From assembly GCA_028287035.1 (NCBI GenBank), contig JAQBQL010000174.1:33996-97995 (forward strand): a DNA stretch of 64,000 nt, read 5' to 3'. Shown piece after piece: positions 24,634-36,599 of the stretch. Position 1 is the stretch's first letter, and each line of letters opens with the position of its first letter. Position numbers and translations under genes: made by a program. This DNA is from Labilithrix sp. (GTDB taxonomy: Bacteria > Myxococcota > Polyangia > Polyangiales > Polyangiaceae). The notes under the pieces were generated by a model. It was given only the letters and a program-made list of their open reading frames with translations, did not search any database and was not told the DNA's origin.

Positions 24634-26076
24634 GTGGCTTCGATCGCGCCGGTCGCGCTCTCCGAAGGGCAAACCATTGCCGGCAAGTACTTGCTGGTGC
24701 GTCGCCTCGGCGAGGGTGGGATGTGCGTCGTCTACGAGGCGGAGCACGTCAACCTGCGACAGAACCTCGCGCTGAAGGTGCTCCGTCCGGAGCTCGCCGG
24801 TGACAAGGACTGCGTCACGCGGTTCGAGCGCGAGGCGCGCGCGGCCGCGCAGCTACGCAGCCTCAACGTCGCAAAGGTCTACGACGTCGACTATCTCCCC
24901 ACCGGCGAGCCCTACATCACGATGGAGCTGCTGGTCGGCCACGACCTCGGCCACGAGCTCCATGACGCGGGGCGGCTGCCGATCGAGCTCGCGGTCGACT
25001 ACGTGCGCCAGGCCTGCACCGGGATCGCCGAGGCGCACGCGCTCGGGATCGTCCATCGCGACCTCAAGCCGGAGAACCTGTTCCTGACGGAGCTCGGCGA
25101 GCTCACCGACCGGCGCCTCCTCAAGATCCTCGACTTCGGCATCGCGAAGTCGATGCTTCCCGACAGCGCCCGGCGGCTGACGGCGCCGGACGCGGTGTTC
25201 GGCACCGTCGACTACATGTCGCCCGAGCAGATCCGCTCCGCCTCGGCGGTCGACCACCGCTCGGATCTCTGGTCGCTCGGAGTGATCCTCTACGAGCTGC
25301 TGACCGGTCAGACGCCCTACAAGGGCGACGCGCGGTCGGTCATCGCGCAGATCGTGACCGATCCGGTCCCCTCGCCTTCGCTCATCGTTCCGTCGATCCC
25401 GCCGTCGCTCGCCGACGCGGTGATGCGCGCGCTCGAGAAGGATCCGGCGCGCCGGTTCCAGAGCGCCGAGGAGATGCGGGACGCCCTCCGCGGCTACGGC
25501 GAGTTCGAGCCGATCACGTCGGTCATCGCGCGGCTGCCGCCCCAGTCGGTCCCGCGTCGATCGGCGCGACCCGCTCCGCCCGGGCCAGGCTCGAGCGGCT
25601 CGAAGAATGCGGTCACGCGCGACGCACGCACCCACGGCTCGTGGGAGACGAGGAGCGAGCGGCGGACCTGGGGGCGTGGGCGCTCCGTCCTGGCAGGGAT
25701 CGCCCTCGTCGCCGGCGCGGCCGTCGCCGGCCTCGTCTACGTCCGGACCTCGACGCGCGACCCCGCGGGTCCTCACGGAGCCGCGGCGCCCTCGTCCATG
25801 ACGACGCCCTCCCTCGCGACGTCCGCGTCGCCGCTCGCATCGAGCGACAACGCGGGCCCCGTGCCGCCCGCGGTCAGGGCCGATGTGCTCGGCGACGCGG
25901 ACGCGGAAGCCGGCCCGCCGAACAGCGCGAACAGCGCGGCCACCGCAGCCACTGCGAAGACGCCGCGAAGGCGCGTCCCGCCGCCGAAGACCTCGGTGCC
26001 GCCGCCGGTGACCGCCGCCCCCGCTGCACCGCCCAGCGCGCCGCCCTCCGGACCGCGGCTCCCGAGGCATCTATGA
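24634..26076 (+). CDS. Membrane-anchored Ser/Thr protein kinase (Hanks type)
   Basis: A 480-residue protein from GTG 24634. The kinase domain (about 19-290) has the Gly loop GEGGMCVVYEA, Lys48 (ALKVL), catalytic HRDLKPEN with Asp143, DFG at 167-169 and YMSPEQ. A Pro/Arg-rich linker leads to one membrane helix near residues 350-370 (VLAGIALVAGAAVAGLVYV). A low-complexity Ala/Pro/Ser tail follows and would face the periplasm. The TPR/PEGA gene downstream overlaps its stop (ATGA), so the two are translationally coupled and probably work together. Confidence 0.93.
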   Translation: MASIAPVALSEGQTIAGKYLLVRRLGEGGMCVVYEAEHVNLRQNLALKVLRPELAGDKDCVTRFEREARAAAQLRSLNVAKVYDVDYLPTGEPYITMELLVGHDLGHELHDAGRLPIELAVDYVRQACTGIAEAHALGIVHRDLKPENLFLTELGELTDRRLLKILDFGIAKSMLPDSARRLTAPDAVFGTVDYMSPEQIRSASAVDHRSDLWSLGVILYELLTGQTPYKGDARSVIAQIVTDPVPSPSLIVPSIPPSLADAVMRALEKDPARRFQSAEEMRDALRGYGEFEPITSVIARLPPQSVPRRSARPAPPGPGSSGSKNAVTRDARTHGSWETRSERRTWGRGRSVLAGIALVAGAAVAGLVYVRTSTRDPAGPHGAAAPSSMTTPSLATSASPLASSDNAGPVPPAVRADVLGDADAEAGPPNSANSAATAATAKTPRRRVPPPKTSVPPPVTAAPAAPPSAPPSGPRLPRHL

Positions 26077-27041
26077 GGAGCAGCGGCTTCGTCCCGCGCG
26101 CGCTTGCCATCCTGCTCCTCCTCGTCATGGTGCTCGCGACGGCCCCGCGCTCCGCATCCGCGCAGGGCGCGACGTCGGCAAGGCCGGCGCCGGCCACGAG
26201 CAACGCGGCCCGCAAGGAGGAGGCGACGCGCCTGAAGTCCGCCGCCGACCTCCTCATGGACCAGGACCGGTATGCCGACGCGCTCGCCCTCTACGAACGC
26301 GCCTACGAGCTGTCCGAGGATCCCGCGATTCTCTACAACGAGGGCCGCGCCTACGAGGCGCTCGGCGATTACTCGAAGGCGCTCGAGAGGCTCGAGGCGT
26401 TCGAGCGCGAGGCGCCGGCGCAGGTGCGCGTCCGCGTTCCCGGGCTCCACGAGCTGATGGCCGACCTCCGTGGGCGCATGGCAACGCTCGTCGTGCGCAC
26501 CAGCGCGCCGAACGCCCGCCTCCTCCTCCGCCAGAAGGACGAGGGGCCGGTCGGAGGCGAGCGACGGCTCCCGACGCGCGCCGGACCGGCCAGCGTGGAG
26601 GTCGTGGCGGACGGGTACGAGACCTTCCGGCGTGACGTCGACCTCGCGGCGGGCACCACGCTCACCGTGGACGCGAACCTCGTCATGAAGAAGCGCGATC
26701 CGCTCGTCGTGATCCGGACGACGCCGAGCGCCGACATCCTCTTCGACGGTCGCGCGCTCGGCCGCGCGCCGCTCCAGCTGCACGCGGCCCCGGGCTCGCA
26801 CGACCTCGTGGCGACGGCCGAGGGGTACCGCGACGAGCACGTCGCGATGGGGCTGGCGCTCGGTGATCGCCGCGAGCTGGATCTCGAGCTGCAGAAGAAG
26901 CCCGGCATCCTCGCCCGCTGGTGGTTCTGGACCGCGGTCGGCGCCGTCGTGGTGGGCGGCGCGACCACCGCCTTCGTCCTCACCCGGGAGCGACCTCACT
27001 CCACCGGTACGTTCTCGAGCGGCAGCATCGCCGCGCCCTGA
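26073..27041 (+). CDS. Secreted TPR-PEGA protein with C-terminal membrane helix
   Basis: A 322-residue protein whose ATG overlaps the kinase stop. A signal peptide ends at about residue 30 (SASA|Q). TPR-like helices (MDQDRYADALALYERAYELSEDPAILYNEG) occupy about 45-110. Two PEGA-like beta domains follow, one near 135-200 (VVADGYETFRRDVDLAAG) and a clearer one near 208-270 (SADILFDGRALGRAPLQL, then VATAEGYRDEH). A membrane helix near 285-305 (WWFWTAVGAVVVGGATTAFVL) ends it. PEGA domains are surface or periplasmic modules common in myxobacteria. Coupling to the kinase suggests it is an envelope-side partner. Confidence 0.88.
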   Translation: MRSSGFVPRALAILLLLVMVLATAPRSASAQGATSARPAPATSNAARKEEATRLKSAADLLMDQDRYADALALYERAYELSEDPAILYNEGRAYEALGDYSKALERLEAFEREAPAQVRVRVPGLHELMADLRGRMATLVVRTSAPNARLLLRQKDEGPVGGERRLPTRAGPASVEVVADGYETFRRDVDLAAGTTLTVDANLVMKKRDPLVVIRTTPSADILFDGRALGRAPLQLHAAPGSHDLVATAEGYRDEHVAMGLALGDRRELDLELQKKPGILARWWFWTAVGAVVVGGATTAFVLTRERPHSTGTFSSGSIAAP

Positions 27042-27045
27042 GCGG

Positions 27046-28116
27046 TCACTTCCACTTCTCGCACCCGTTCGCGAGGCCGGAGGTGCACGTGCCCTTGTTC
27101 GTGGGACAAGCCGCGTTGCCGCCGCTGCTCGGGTCGCAGTGCAGCACGCACGAGTCGCTCGCGCACGAGAGCGTGGCGGTGCGACACGCGCGGTCTCCGT
27201 CGCAGTCGAGGCTCGCGCTCTTCGTGCCCTTCAGCGCGAGGGTGCCGCTCGCATTGCAGCTGTCGTTGCCGTCGCACGTGACGTCGCACGTCTCCGCGTT
27301 GCACGCGAGCGAGGTGCAGGCGCTGGCCGCGCCCGAGCAGCGGATCCGGCAGCTTGCCGACGTCGTGCACGTGACGGACTTGCACGCGCCGCCGGTCGGA
27401 CACGCGACGTCGCACGGCAACGTGGGCGCGCAGACCGAGCCCGCGGCATTGCAGTCGACCTTCGAGCAGTCGACCGTGCAGACGCCAGCCGCGCACGTCC
27501 CGCGACAGCCCGTGCAGGGATCCACCGCGCCGTCCGGCGTCGGCCCGGCGTCGAAGAACGGTGAGGGCACGACGCCCGCCTCGAACCGCGGCGCGTCGCT
27601 CGTGCCGCCGTCGTCGAGGACGTCCCCGGCGCCGACGCACGTACCGTCCTCGCACGTGGTGCCGCTCGGGCACTCGCGGTTGAGGCACGCGAGGGTGAGC
27701 CGCACGGTGACGCGCTGGCTGACGTGAGGGACGAACCGGAGCATGCGCCGATGGACGATGCACCCCGCGTAGGAGGGCGGATCGCAGCGGTCCGGCGCGA
27801 CCTCGACGCCGCCGAGGACCTTGATGGCGACCTCCGCGTCCTTGTCGCCGCTCGGGTAGATCGTGAGCGTGCCGATCCCGGTCGCCGTCTCGCAGCCATC
27901 CTTGAACGAGGCCGGACGACGGGCCTCGATGTCGGCGGCGGTCCCCACCGCGATCCCGGTCGACTGGATGCTCTCCGCGTGACCCGAGCCGGGGCACGCA
28001 TCGGTGAAGACCTCCAGGACGATCTGCGTCGGGTCGGCGCAGCTGCTCGCCAGGACGAGGACGCCGACCGCGCCGGACGCGAGTCCAGCGAGAGCGAGCG
28101 CGCGCAGCCGGGCCAT
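27046..28116 (-). CDS. Cys-rich surface lipoprotein
   Basis: A 356-residue protein from ATG 28116; the frame is open much further upstream but that extension runs over the opposing kinase. The signal peptide ends in a lipobox (VLASSC). Residues 30-165 form a globular domain. After residue 200 the protein is packed with short Cys repeats (CTGCRGTCAAGVC, CDVTCDGNDSC and similar), with Asp/Gly/Ser between. Such repeats are typical of disulphide-rped extracellular stalks of Myxococcota. It is divergent from the kinase at 28186 and converges with the TPR-PEGA gene, leaving four bases. Confidence 0.85.
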   Translation of the reverse strand: MARLRALALAGLASGAVGVLVLASSCADPTQIVLEVFTDACPGSGHAESIQSTGIAVGTAADIEARRPASFKDGCETATGIGTLTIYPSGDKDAEVAIKVLGGVEVAPDRCDPPSYAGCIVHRRMLRFVPHVSQRVTVRLTLACLNRECPSGTTCEDGTCVGAGDVLDDGGTSDAPRFEAGVVPSPFFDAGPTPDGAVDPCTGCRGTCAAGVCTVDCSKVDCNAAGSVCAPTLPCDVACPTGGACKSVTCTTSASCRIRCSGAASACTSLACNAETCDVTCDGNDSCNASGTLALKGTKSASLDCDGDRACRTATLSCASDSCVLHCDPSSGGNAACPTNKGTCTSGLANGCEKWK

Positions 28117-28122
28117 CTCTGG

Positions 28123-28128
28123 ATGATA
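28123..28128 (-). promoter_or_regulatory. -10-like box TATCAT, 6 nt from ATG
   Basis: TATCAT on the minus strand, six bases (CCAGAG), then ATG 28116. It faces the TATTCT box of the opposite gene across a 69-base divergent gap. Confidence 0.5.
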
Positions 28129-28173
28129 GACGAAGCCGAGCTTCCTATCGTCGCGTGGGAGATTGACCTCGTC

Positions 28174-28179
28174 TATTCT
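28174..28179 (+). promoter_or_regulatory. -10-like box TATTCT, 6 nt from ATG
   Basis: TATTCT, six bases (GCCCGG), then ATG 28186. A TTGACC at 28163-28168 is too close (five bases) to be its -35 element. Confidence 0.5.
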
Positions 28180-28185
28180 GCCCGG

Positions 28186-29427
28186 ATGCCCACGGCGGGG
28201 TCGCGCGTCCCCACACCAGGCTTGCCGGTCGCGGGCGATGTCCTCGGTGGCAAGTACGAGATCGTTCGCCTCCTCGGCGAAGGGGGCATGGCGTCGGTCT
28301 TCGAGGCGAGCCACAAGCGGCTGGAGCAGCGGGTCGCGATCAAGCTCCTCTGCCCCGAGCTCGCCTCCGACGCGGAGCTCGTTGCCCGCTTCGAGCGCGA
28401 GGCCCGCGCGATGGGCAAGCTCACGACGAAGCACGTCGTCCGGGTCATCGACGTCGAGGAGACGCCCGCCGGGCTCCCCTACATGGTGATGGAGCTGCTG
28501 AGCGGCCGTGACCTCGATGCCGAGATCCAGGCCCGCAAGCGTCTGCCGCTCGGCGAGGCGGTCGACATCATCCTCCAGGCCTGCAGCGGGATGCTCGAGG
28601 CGCACGCCGAAGGCATCGTGCACCGCGACCTGAAGCCGGCGAACCTGTTCCTCACCGAGGACCGGGACACGAAGGACCGGGTCGTGAAGATCCTCGATTT
28701 CGGGATCTCGAAGGTCGGCGGCGAGGACATGAAGCTGACCAGCGCGGGGGCGGTCATGGGCACGGTGCTCTACATGTCCCCCGAGCAGGTCCGCGGCGAG
28801 TCGAACGTCGACGAGCAGGCCGACGTCTGGTCGCTCGGGGTGATCCTCTACGAGCTCCTCGCGGGGCGCGCGCCGTTCGACGGAAGCTCGCAGCAGATCG
28901 CGACGCAGATCGTCTCCCAGGACGCGCCGGAGCTCCGCACCCACGTGAGCGTTCCGGAGGACGTCGCGTTCGGTGTGCGCCGCATGCTCGAGCGCGATCG
29001 CAGCAGGCGCTTCCGGTCCCTGTCGGAGGTCATCGCGACGCTCGCGCCGTTCGCCTTGCCGGGCAGTCTCGGCGCCGACATCGCGCGCCAGCAGGCGATC
29101 GCGGCGGCCGGCGCCACCGGGACTCGCGGGAAGACCGTGGTGCTGGCTGCGAAGCACACGGTGCAGATGGGCGGGCCGGTGAACGCGAGGCCCGTGGATC
29201 GTTCGCCGTCCTACGACGGTCATTCGACCACGCGCGCGGTCCTCGGAAGCGCGCACCCGCCGGCCGCCCGCAGGAGCGCGCCCGTGGCGAGCCTCCCCAC
29301 GCCGCGAGTCGAGCCGGGCGACCCCGCCGCGAAGCAGAGCCGCACCTTCTTCGGTGTGGCAGTCGTGATCGCGCTGCTCGGGGCCATCGGCGTCGTGCTG
29401 ATCATCCTCGTGCTCGTTCGCCGATGA
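28186..29427 (+). CDS. Membrane-anchored Ser/Thr protein kinase (Hanks type)
   Basis: A 413-residue protein from ATG 28186. The kinase domain shows the Gly loop GEGGMASVFEA, Lys53 (AIKLL), HRDLKPAN with Asp148, DFG at 171-173, and YMSPEQV. A roughly 100-residue linker leads to one C-terminal membrane helix (FFGVAVVIALLGAIGVVLIILVLV) with only two residues after it, so unlike the kinase at 24634 it has no periplasmic tail. It is followed 55 bases later by another TPR/PEGA-like gene, repeating the kinase-plus-partner arrangement. Confidence 0.93.
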   Translation: MPTAGSRVPTPGLPVAGDVLGGKYEIVRLLGEGGMASVFEASHKRLEQRVAIKLLCPELASDAELVARFEREARAMGKLTTKHVVRVIDVEETPAGLPYMVMELLSGRDLDAEIQARKRLPLGEAVDIILQACSGMLEAHAEGIVHRDLKPANLFLTEDRDTKDRVVKILDFGISKVGGEDMKLTSAGAVMGTVLYMSPEQVRGESNVDEQADVWSLGVILYELLAGRAPFDGSSQQIATQIVSQDAPELRTHVSVPEDVAFGVRRMLERDRSRRFRSLSEVIATLAPFALPGSLGADIARQQAIAAAGATGTRGKTVVLAAKHTVQMGGPVNARPVDRSPSYDGHSTTRAVLGSAHPPAARRSAPVASLPTPRVEPGDPAAKQSRTFFGVAVVIALLGAIGVVLIILVLVRR

Positions 29428-29482
29428 GCGCGACGGGGCACCCCGCCGCCGACGCTGGCGCGCACCGTGCTAGCTGGACGGC

Positions 29483-30535
29483 GTGATCGTGCGCCTCGAG
29501 GTCCTCGTCCCCGTCGTTGGCTTGCTCGCGTGCTTCGCGACGGACGCGCGCGCCCAGGGCGGGGCCGCGCCCGGGAGCGATCTCGACCGCGCGCGCGCGC
29601 TCTACGTGGAGGCCGGCGAGCTCGAACAGAAGGGTCAGTGGGGCCCCGCCGAGGAGCGGCTCCGCTCCGCCATCCGGATCCGCGAGACGCCCAACCTGCG
29701 GTACGCGCTGGCCTGGGCGGTGGAGAACCAGGACCACCTCGTCGAGGCCCGCACCGAGTACGAGCTCGCCCTGCGCCTCGCGCAGCGCAGCCAGAACGAC
29801 GAGGTCAGCCGGCTCGCCATGCAGCGCCTCACGGAGGTCGATCGCAACACGCCGCTGCTGCAGGTCCGGGTGAAGGGCACCGCGCGGTCCGACATGCGCG
29901 TGCTCGTCGACGGACGAGAGGTACCGATCCGTGGGGACGCCGGGACCGCCCCGGTCGACCCCGGATCGCACCTCGTGCGGGTCGAGACCGGCGCGGGCTC
30001 CAAGGAGGAGACGGTCGTCTTCGCCCGGGGCGGGCTCCGCGTCGTCGAGGTCGAGGGAGGCGGCGCCGCCGGCATCTCCCTCGGCGGGTCCGCGGACACC
30101 CCGGAGCCGAAGCGATCGTCGGTGCCGTGGGTCTTCCTCGGCGGGGGCGCCGCGCTGGTCGCCACGAGCGCGGTCCTCTTCGGCGCGTCGGCCGGCGACG
30201 CCTCGAAGCGCGACGAAAAGCAGGCGCAGTGGTGCACCGAGACGGCCTGCGCCGGCTCGACGGCGACCCTGCCCGAGACCACCGCCGCCACGACCTACCG
30301 GCGCGAGGCCACCGACGCTGCGTCACGCGGCAACACGAAGCAGGCGATCGGCGCCGTGGTCGGCGGCGTCGGCGTCGTGGGCCTCGGCGTGGGCGTCTAC
30401 CTGCTCGTCACGCGTGACGGCAAGGAGGCGAAGGAGCCGCCGCGGAGCGCCCGCGCCGCGCGCGTTTCGTTCGACGCGTTCGACGCGGCGCCGCTGCCCG
30501 GCGGCGGCCACGCCGCGGCGTCGTTCACGTTCTAG
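29483..30535 (+). CDS. Secreted TPR/PEGA-like protein with two C-terminal membrane segments
   Basis: A 350-residue protein from GTG 29483, six bases after a TAGCTG near-consensus box. Signal peptide to about residue 24 (ARAQ). TPR-like helices (RALYVEAGELEQKGQWGPAEERL and on) span about 35-110. A PEGA-like beta domain at 125-190 contains MRVLVDGREVP and VDPGSHLVRVETGAG. Hydrophobic segments near 213-232 and 289-310 flank a loop with two Cys (WCTETACAG). Architecture parallels the protein at 26073, suggesting an ancient duplication of the kinase/partner pair. Confidence 0.85.
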   Translation: MIVRLEVLVPVVGLLACFATDARAQGGAAPGSDLDRARALYVEAGELEQKGQWGPAEERLRSAIRIRETPNLRYALAWAVENQDHLVEARTEYELALRLAQRSQNDEVSRLAMQRLTEVDRNTPLLQVRVKGTARSDMRVLVDGREVPIRGDAGTAPVDPGSHLVRVETGAGSKEETVVFARGGLRVVEVEGGGAAGISLGGSADTPEPKRSSVPWVFLGGGAALVATSAVLFGASAGDASKRDEKQAQWCTETACAGSTATLPETTAATTYRREATDAASRGNTKQAIGAVVGGVGVVGLGVGVYLLVTRDGKEAKEPPRSARAARVSFDAFDAAPLPGGGHAAASFTF

Positions 30536-30551
30536 GCGGCCACGCTTCGAG

Positions 30552-30578
30552 CCGGCGTGAGCGCCCGCTCACAGCCGG
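30552..30578. terminator. Bidirectional hairpin between convergent genes
   Basis: CCGGC plus GTGAGC, a GCCC loop, then GCTCAC, a bulged A and GCCGG. This 11-pair stem lies between the TPR/PEGA stop (30535) and the kinase stop (30584). No T-run follows on either side. Confidence 0.5.
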
Positions 30579-30583
30579 GGCGC

Positions 30584-32230
<1,647 letters not shown>

Positions 32231-32270
32231 GGCGCCCTCCTATACAAGTCGCGGGCCGATCTCCTCACGG

Positions 32271-32292
32271 GTTGCTGCCTACATGCAGCAAC
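32271..32292. repeat. 8-bp inverted repeat in kinase upstream region
   Basis: GTTGCTGC at 32271-32278 pairs exactly with GCAGCAAC at 32285-32292 around six bases. It is 40 bases upstream of the kinase start and could be an operator or a leader hairpin. Confidence 0.4.
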
Positions 32293-32377
32293 GCGACATC
32301 GAGCCGCACACGCTGAAGACCCCTTTCGTGACCTCGCGACTTCCTTGGGTACTCGGCCGGGTGCGTGAGCGATGACG

Positions 32378-32401
32378 CGCTGGTCGAGGGAACGACCAGC
32401 G
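32378..32401. repeat. 9-bp inverted repeat
   Basis: CGCTGGTCG at 32378-32386 pairs exactly with CGACCAGCG at 32393-32401 around six bases. It lies 94 bases past the fumarase stop on the minus strand. It may terminate fumarase transcription, although no U-tract follows. Confidence 0.45.
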
Positions 32402-32449
32402 GCGAGCCAGCCTTCAGGACGCGATGCAAGGTTGCCACAAGGTGCACGA

Positions 32450-32465
32450 CGATCCCGCGGGATCG
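32450..32465. repeat. 16-bp perfect palindrome
   Basis: CGATCCCGCGGGATCG reads the same on both strands, 30 bases past the fumarase stop. The lack of a loop fits a dimeric protein-binding site better than a terminator. Confidence 0.4.
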
Positions 32466-32494
32466 CTCACTTCTTCGGCGTTGCGCACCTTTGC

Positions 32495-34150
<1,656 letters not shown>

Positions 34151-34159
34151 GTGCGGCGC

Positions 34160-34165
34160 AGCATA
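34160..34165 (-). promoter_or_regulatory. -10-like box TATGCT, 9 nt from ATG
   Basis: TATGCT on the minus strand nine bases before ATG 34150 of fumarase. Confidence 0.45.
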
Positions 34166-34236
34166 GTCCGGCGCCGCGGAAGGGGCGAGGCGCCGCGCGG
34201 CGAGCGCCGGGCTTCTTGCTCCCCGGGGTCCGCGTG

Positions 34237-34242
34237 TATCGT
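34237..34242 (+). promoter_or_regulatory. -10-like box TATCGT, 7 nt from ATG
   Basis: TATCGT seven bases before ATG 34250. Together with the fumarase box it makes a compact divergent promoter region. Confidence 0.45.
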
Positions 34243-34249
34243 CCTCCGC

Positions 34250-36559
34250 ATGACCTCGGTACGACTTCTCGGCCTCGCGCTCGTCACCGCCGCAACCCTC
34301 GCCGCGCTCGGCGCGTGCGGGAGTGACGAAGCGCCCGGGGTGGGTCCCGACGGCGGCACGAGCAGCGGCGACGGCGGCGGCGGAGGCGACGCTGGCGTGC
34401 CACCGACGCGCGCCGAGTTCGGCCTCGACGTCCGCCCGAGCAACGCGACGTGCAGGTCGCCGGAGCGGCCGCCGAGCACCGCGCCCGTGAAGTGGGACCG
34501 CGTGTTCGCGGGGGCGACGCTGAACCAGCCCATCATGATCGCGCAGATCCCCGGCGACAGCTCGCGCTGGTTCGTGGCGCAGCGCGGGGGCAGCATCGTC
34601 TCGTTCCCGACCGCCAACCCGGCGCAGGTCACGACGGTGCTCCCGAGCCTCGGGGCGATCGCGAGCCGGCCGGGCGTGCCACCGACGACGGTCGACACCG
34701 ACGGTGAGGGCGGGCTCCTCGGGTTCGCGTTCCACCCGAAGTTCGCGCAGAACGGCAAGCTCTACGTGACGTGGACGATGAAGGGCGGCGGCCCGGTCGG
34801 CATGGAATCCACGGTCGGCGTGCTCCACAGCCCCGACAACGGGGCGAGCTTCGACTCGTACAAGACGGTCGTCGAGCCCTTCCCCCAGCCCTTCACGAAC
34901 CACGACGGCGGCGGCATCACGTTCGGCAAGGACGGCCTCCTCTACCTCTCGTTCGGCGACGGCGGGGACGGTGACGACACCGCGCACCACGGCCAGAACA
35001 AGGACACGATGTTCGCCAAGATCCTGCGCATCGACGTCGACAACGTCGACTCCGGCAAGGGCTACGGGATCCCCGCGACGAACCCGTTCAAGAACGGCGG
35101 CGGCGAGCCGGCCACCTTCGCCTACGGGTTCCGCAACCCCTTCCGCTTCTCCATCGATCGCGAGTCGAACGAGGTGTGGGTCGGCGACGTGGGCCAGAAC
35201 CGCTTCGAGGAGATCGACGCGAAGGTGAAGAACGGCGGCAACTACGGCTGGCCGTGCCGCGAGGGCCTGCACGACTCCGCGAACGCCACCGACACGGGCA
35301 AGTGTCCGGGCGGCACGGGCACGCCGACCATCGATCCCATCGCCGAGTACGAGCACGCCGCGCCCCTCGGCACCGCGCTCGCGATCACGGGCGGCGTCGT
35401 CTATCGCGGCAAGGCGATCCCCGACTTCGTGGGCTCCTACGTCTACGCCGACGAGGTGAAGGGCGCGATGTTCACGCTGTCGCTCGATCCGTCGACCGGC
35501 GCGGCGAAGACCGAGCAGCTCGCCGACGCGCCCGCGCTCACGTGGGTCGACTTCGCGGAGGACAACGACGGCGAGGTCTACGCGGTCGCCCTCGTGCAGG
35601 GTCAGATCTACAAGCTGAACGCGGCGGCGCCCGCCACCGCCTCGACGTTCCCGGACCGCCTCTCGAAGACGGGCTGCTTCGACGCTGCCGATCCCAAGAA
35701 GCCCGCGCCCGGCCTCGTGCCCTACGGGGTGAGCTCGCCGTTGTGGAGCGACGGCGCCGCCAAGGATCGCTGGCTCGCCCTGCCGGACGGCAAGACGATC
35801 ACCGTCGACCCGGCGAGCGGCGACTTCGACTTCCCGAACGGCACGGTGCTCCTCAAGACGTTCTCGCTCGGCGGCAAGCCCATCGAGACGCGCATGTTCA
35901 CGCGCCACGAGGACGGCGGGTGGGCGGGCTACACGTACGAGTGGCTCGACGACGGCAGCGACGCCGTGTTCCTGAAGTCGAGCAAGGTGAAGACGATCGG
36001 CGCCCAGACGTGGTCGTACCCGAGCCGCAGCGACTGCGTGAACTGCCACAACGAGGCCTCGGGCCGATCGCTCGGCCTCGAGCTCGGGCAGCAGAACAGC
36101 GACTACGTCTATGCGTCGACGAACCGCGTCGCCAACCAGCTGAAGACGCTCGACCACATCGGTCTGTTCGACAAGCCGCTCCCGCTGCCGGTCGACCAGC
36201 TCGTCGCGTTCCCCGATCCCACGGGCACGGCGGGCACGCCCGAGACGCGGGCGCGCGCGTACCTGCACGCGAACTGCTCGAACTGCCACCGTCCGGACGG
36301 CGGCGGTCGCGGGAACATGGACCTGCGGTTCGGCACCGGCGTGCCCGACACGAAGACGTGCAACGTGACCAACGAGGCCGGCAACGTGAACGGCGCCTCG
36401 AAGCTCCTCGTCCCGGGCCATCCCGAGCAGTCGCTGGTCTCCGTCCGCCCCCACTCACCGGCCGCCAACCGCATGCCGCCCCTCGCCTCGAGCGTCGTCG
36501 ACAACGGCGGCATGAAGGTCGTCGACGAGTGGATCACTTCGCTCACCAAGTGCCCGTGA
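34250..36559 (+). CDS. Lipoprotein PQQ-type sugar dehydrogenase fused to a di-haem c region
   Basis: A 769-residue protein from ATG 34250. Its signal peptide ends at lipobox ALGAC (Cys23), then a Gly/Asp linker. Residues 75-465 form a glucose/sorbosone dehydrogenase-type beta-propeller ([59 protein letters not shown]). Residues 480-769 contain two haem c sites, CVNCH at 596-600 and CSNCH at 676-680, within a repeat-domain typical of secreted myxobacterial proteins. It would oxidise a sugar or related alcohol and pass electrons through its own haems. Substrate unknown; PQQ binding is inferred from the family. Confidence 0.88.
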   Translation: MTSVRLLGLALVTAATLAALGACGSDEAPGVGPDGGTSSGDGGGGGDAGVPPTRAEFGLDVRPSNATCRSPERPPSTAPVKWDRVFAGATLNQPIMIAQIPGDSSRWFVAQRGGSIVSFPTANPAQVTTVLPSLGAIASRPGVPPTTVDTDGEGGLLGFAFHPKFAQNGKLYVTWTMKGGGPVGMESTVGVLHSPDNGASFDSYKTVVEPFPQPFTNHDGGGITFGKDGLLYLSFGDGGDGDDTAHHGQNKDTMFAKILRIDVDNVDSGKGYGIPATNPFKNGGGEPATFAYGFRNPFRFSIDRESNEVWVGDVGQNRFEEIDAKVKNGGNYGWPCREGLHDSANATDTGKCPGGTGTPTIDPIAEYEHAAPLGTALAITGGVVYRGKAIPDFVGSYVYADEVKGAMFTLSLDPSTGAAKTEQLADAPALTWVDFAEDNDGEVYAVALVQGQIYKLNAAAPATASTFPDRLSKTGCFDAADPKKPAPGLVPYGVSSPLWSDGAAKDRWLALPDGKTITVDPASGDFDFPNGTVLLKTFSLGGKPIETRMFTRHEDGGWAGYTYEWLDDGSDAVFLKSSKVKTIGAQTWSYPSRSDCVNCHNEASGRSLGLELGQQNSDYVYASTNRVANQLKTLDHIGLFDKPLPLPVDQLVAFPDPTGTAGTPETRARAYLHANCSNCHRPDGGGRGNMDLRFGTGVPDTKTCNVTNEAGNVNGASKLLVPGHPEQSLVSVRPHSPAANRMPPLASSVVDNGGMKVVDEWITSLTKCP

Positions 36560-36599
36560 GCGACTTCGCGGCGACCGGCCGGGATGCTAAGGAGCGCCC

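Noticed and set aside
27046..29256. A 736-codon extension of the Cys-rich lipoprotein across the opposing kinase.
   Set aside because: Only the final 356 codons carry a signal peptide and lipobox; the rest is the shadow of the kinase at 28186.
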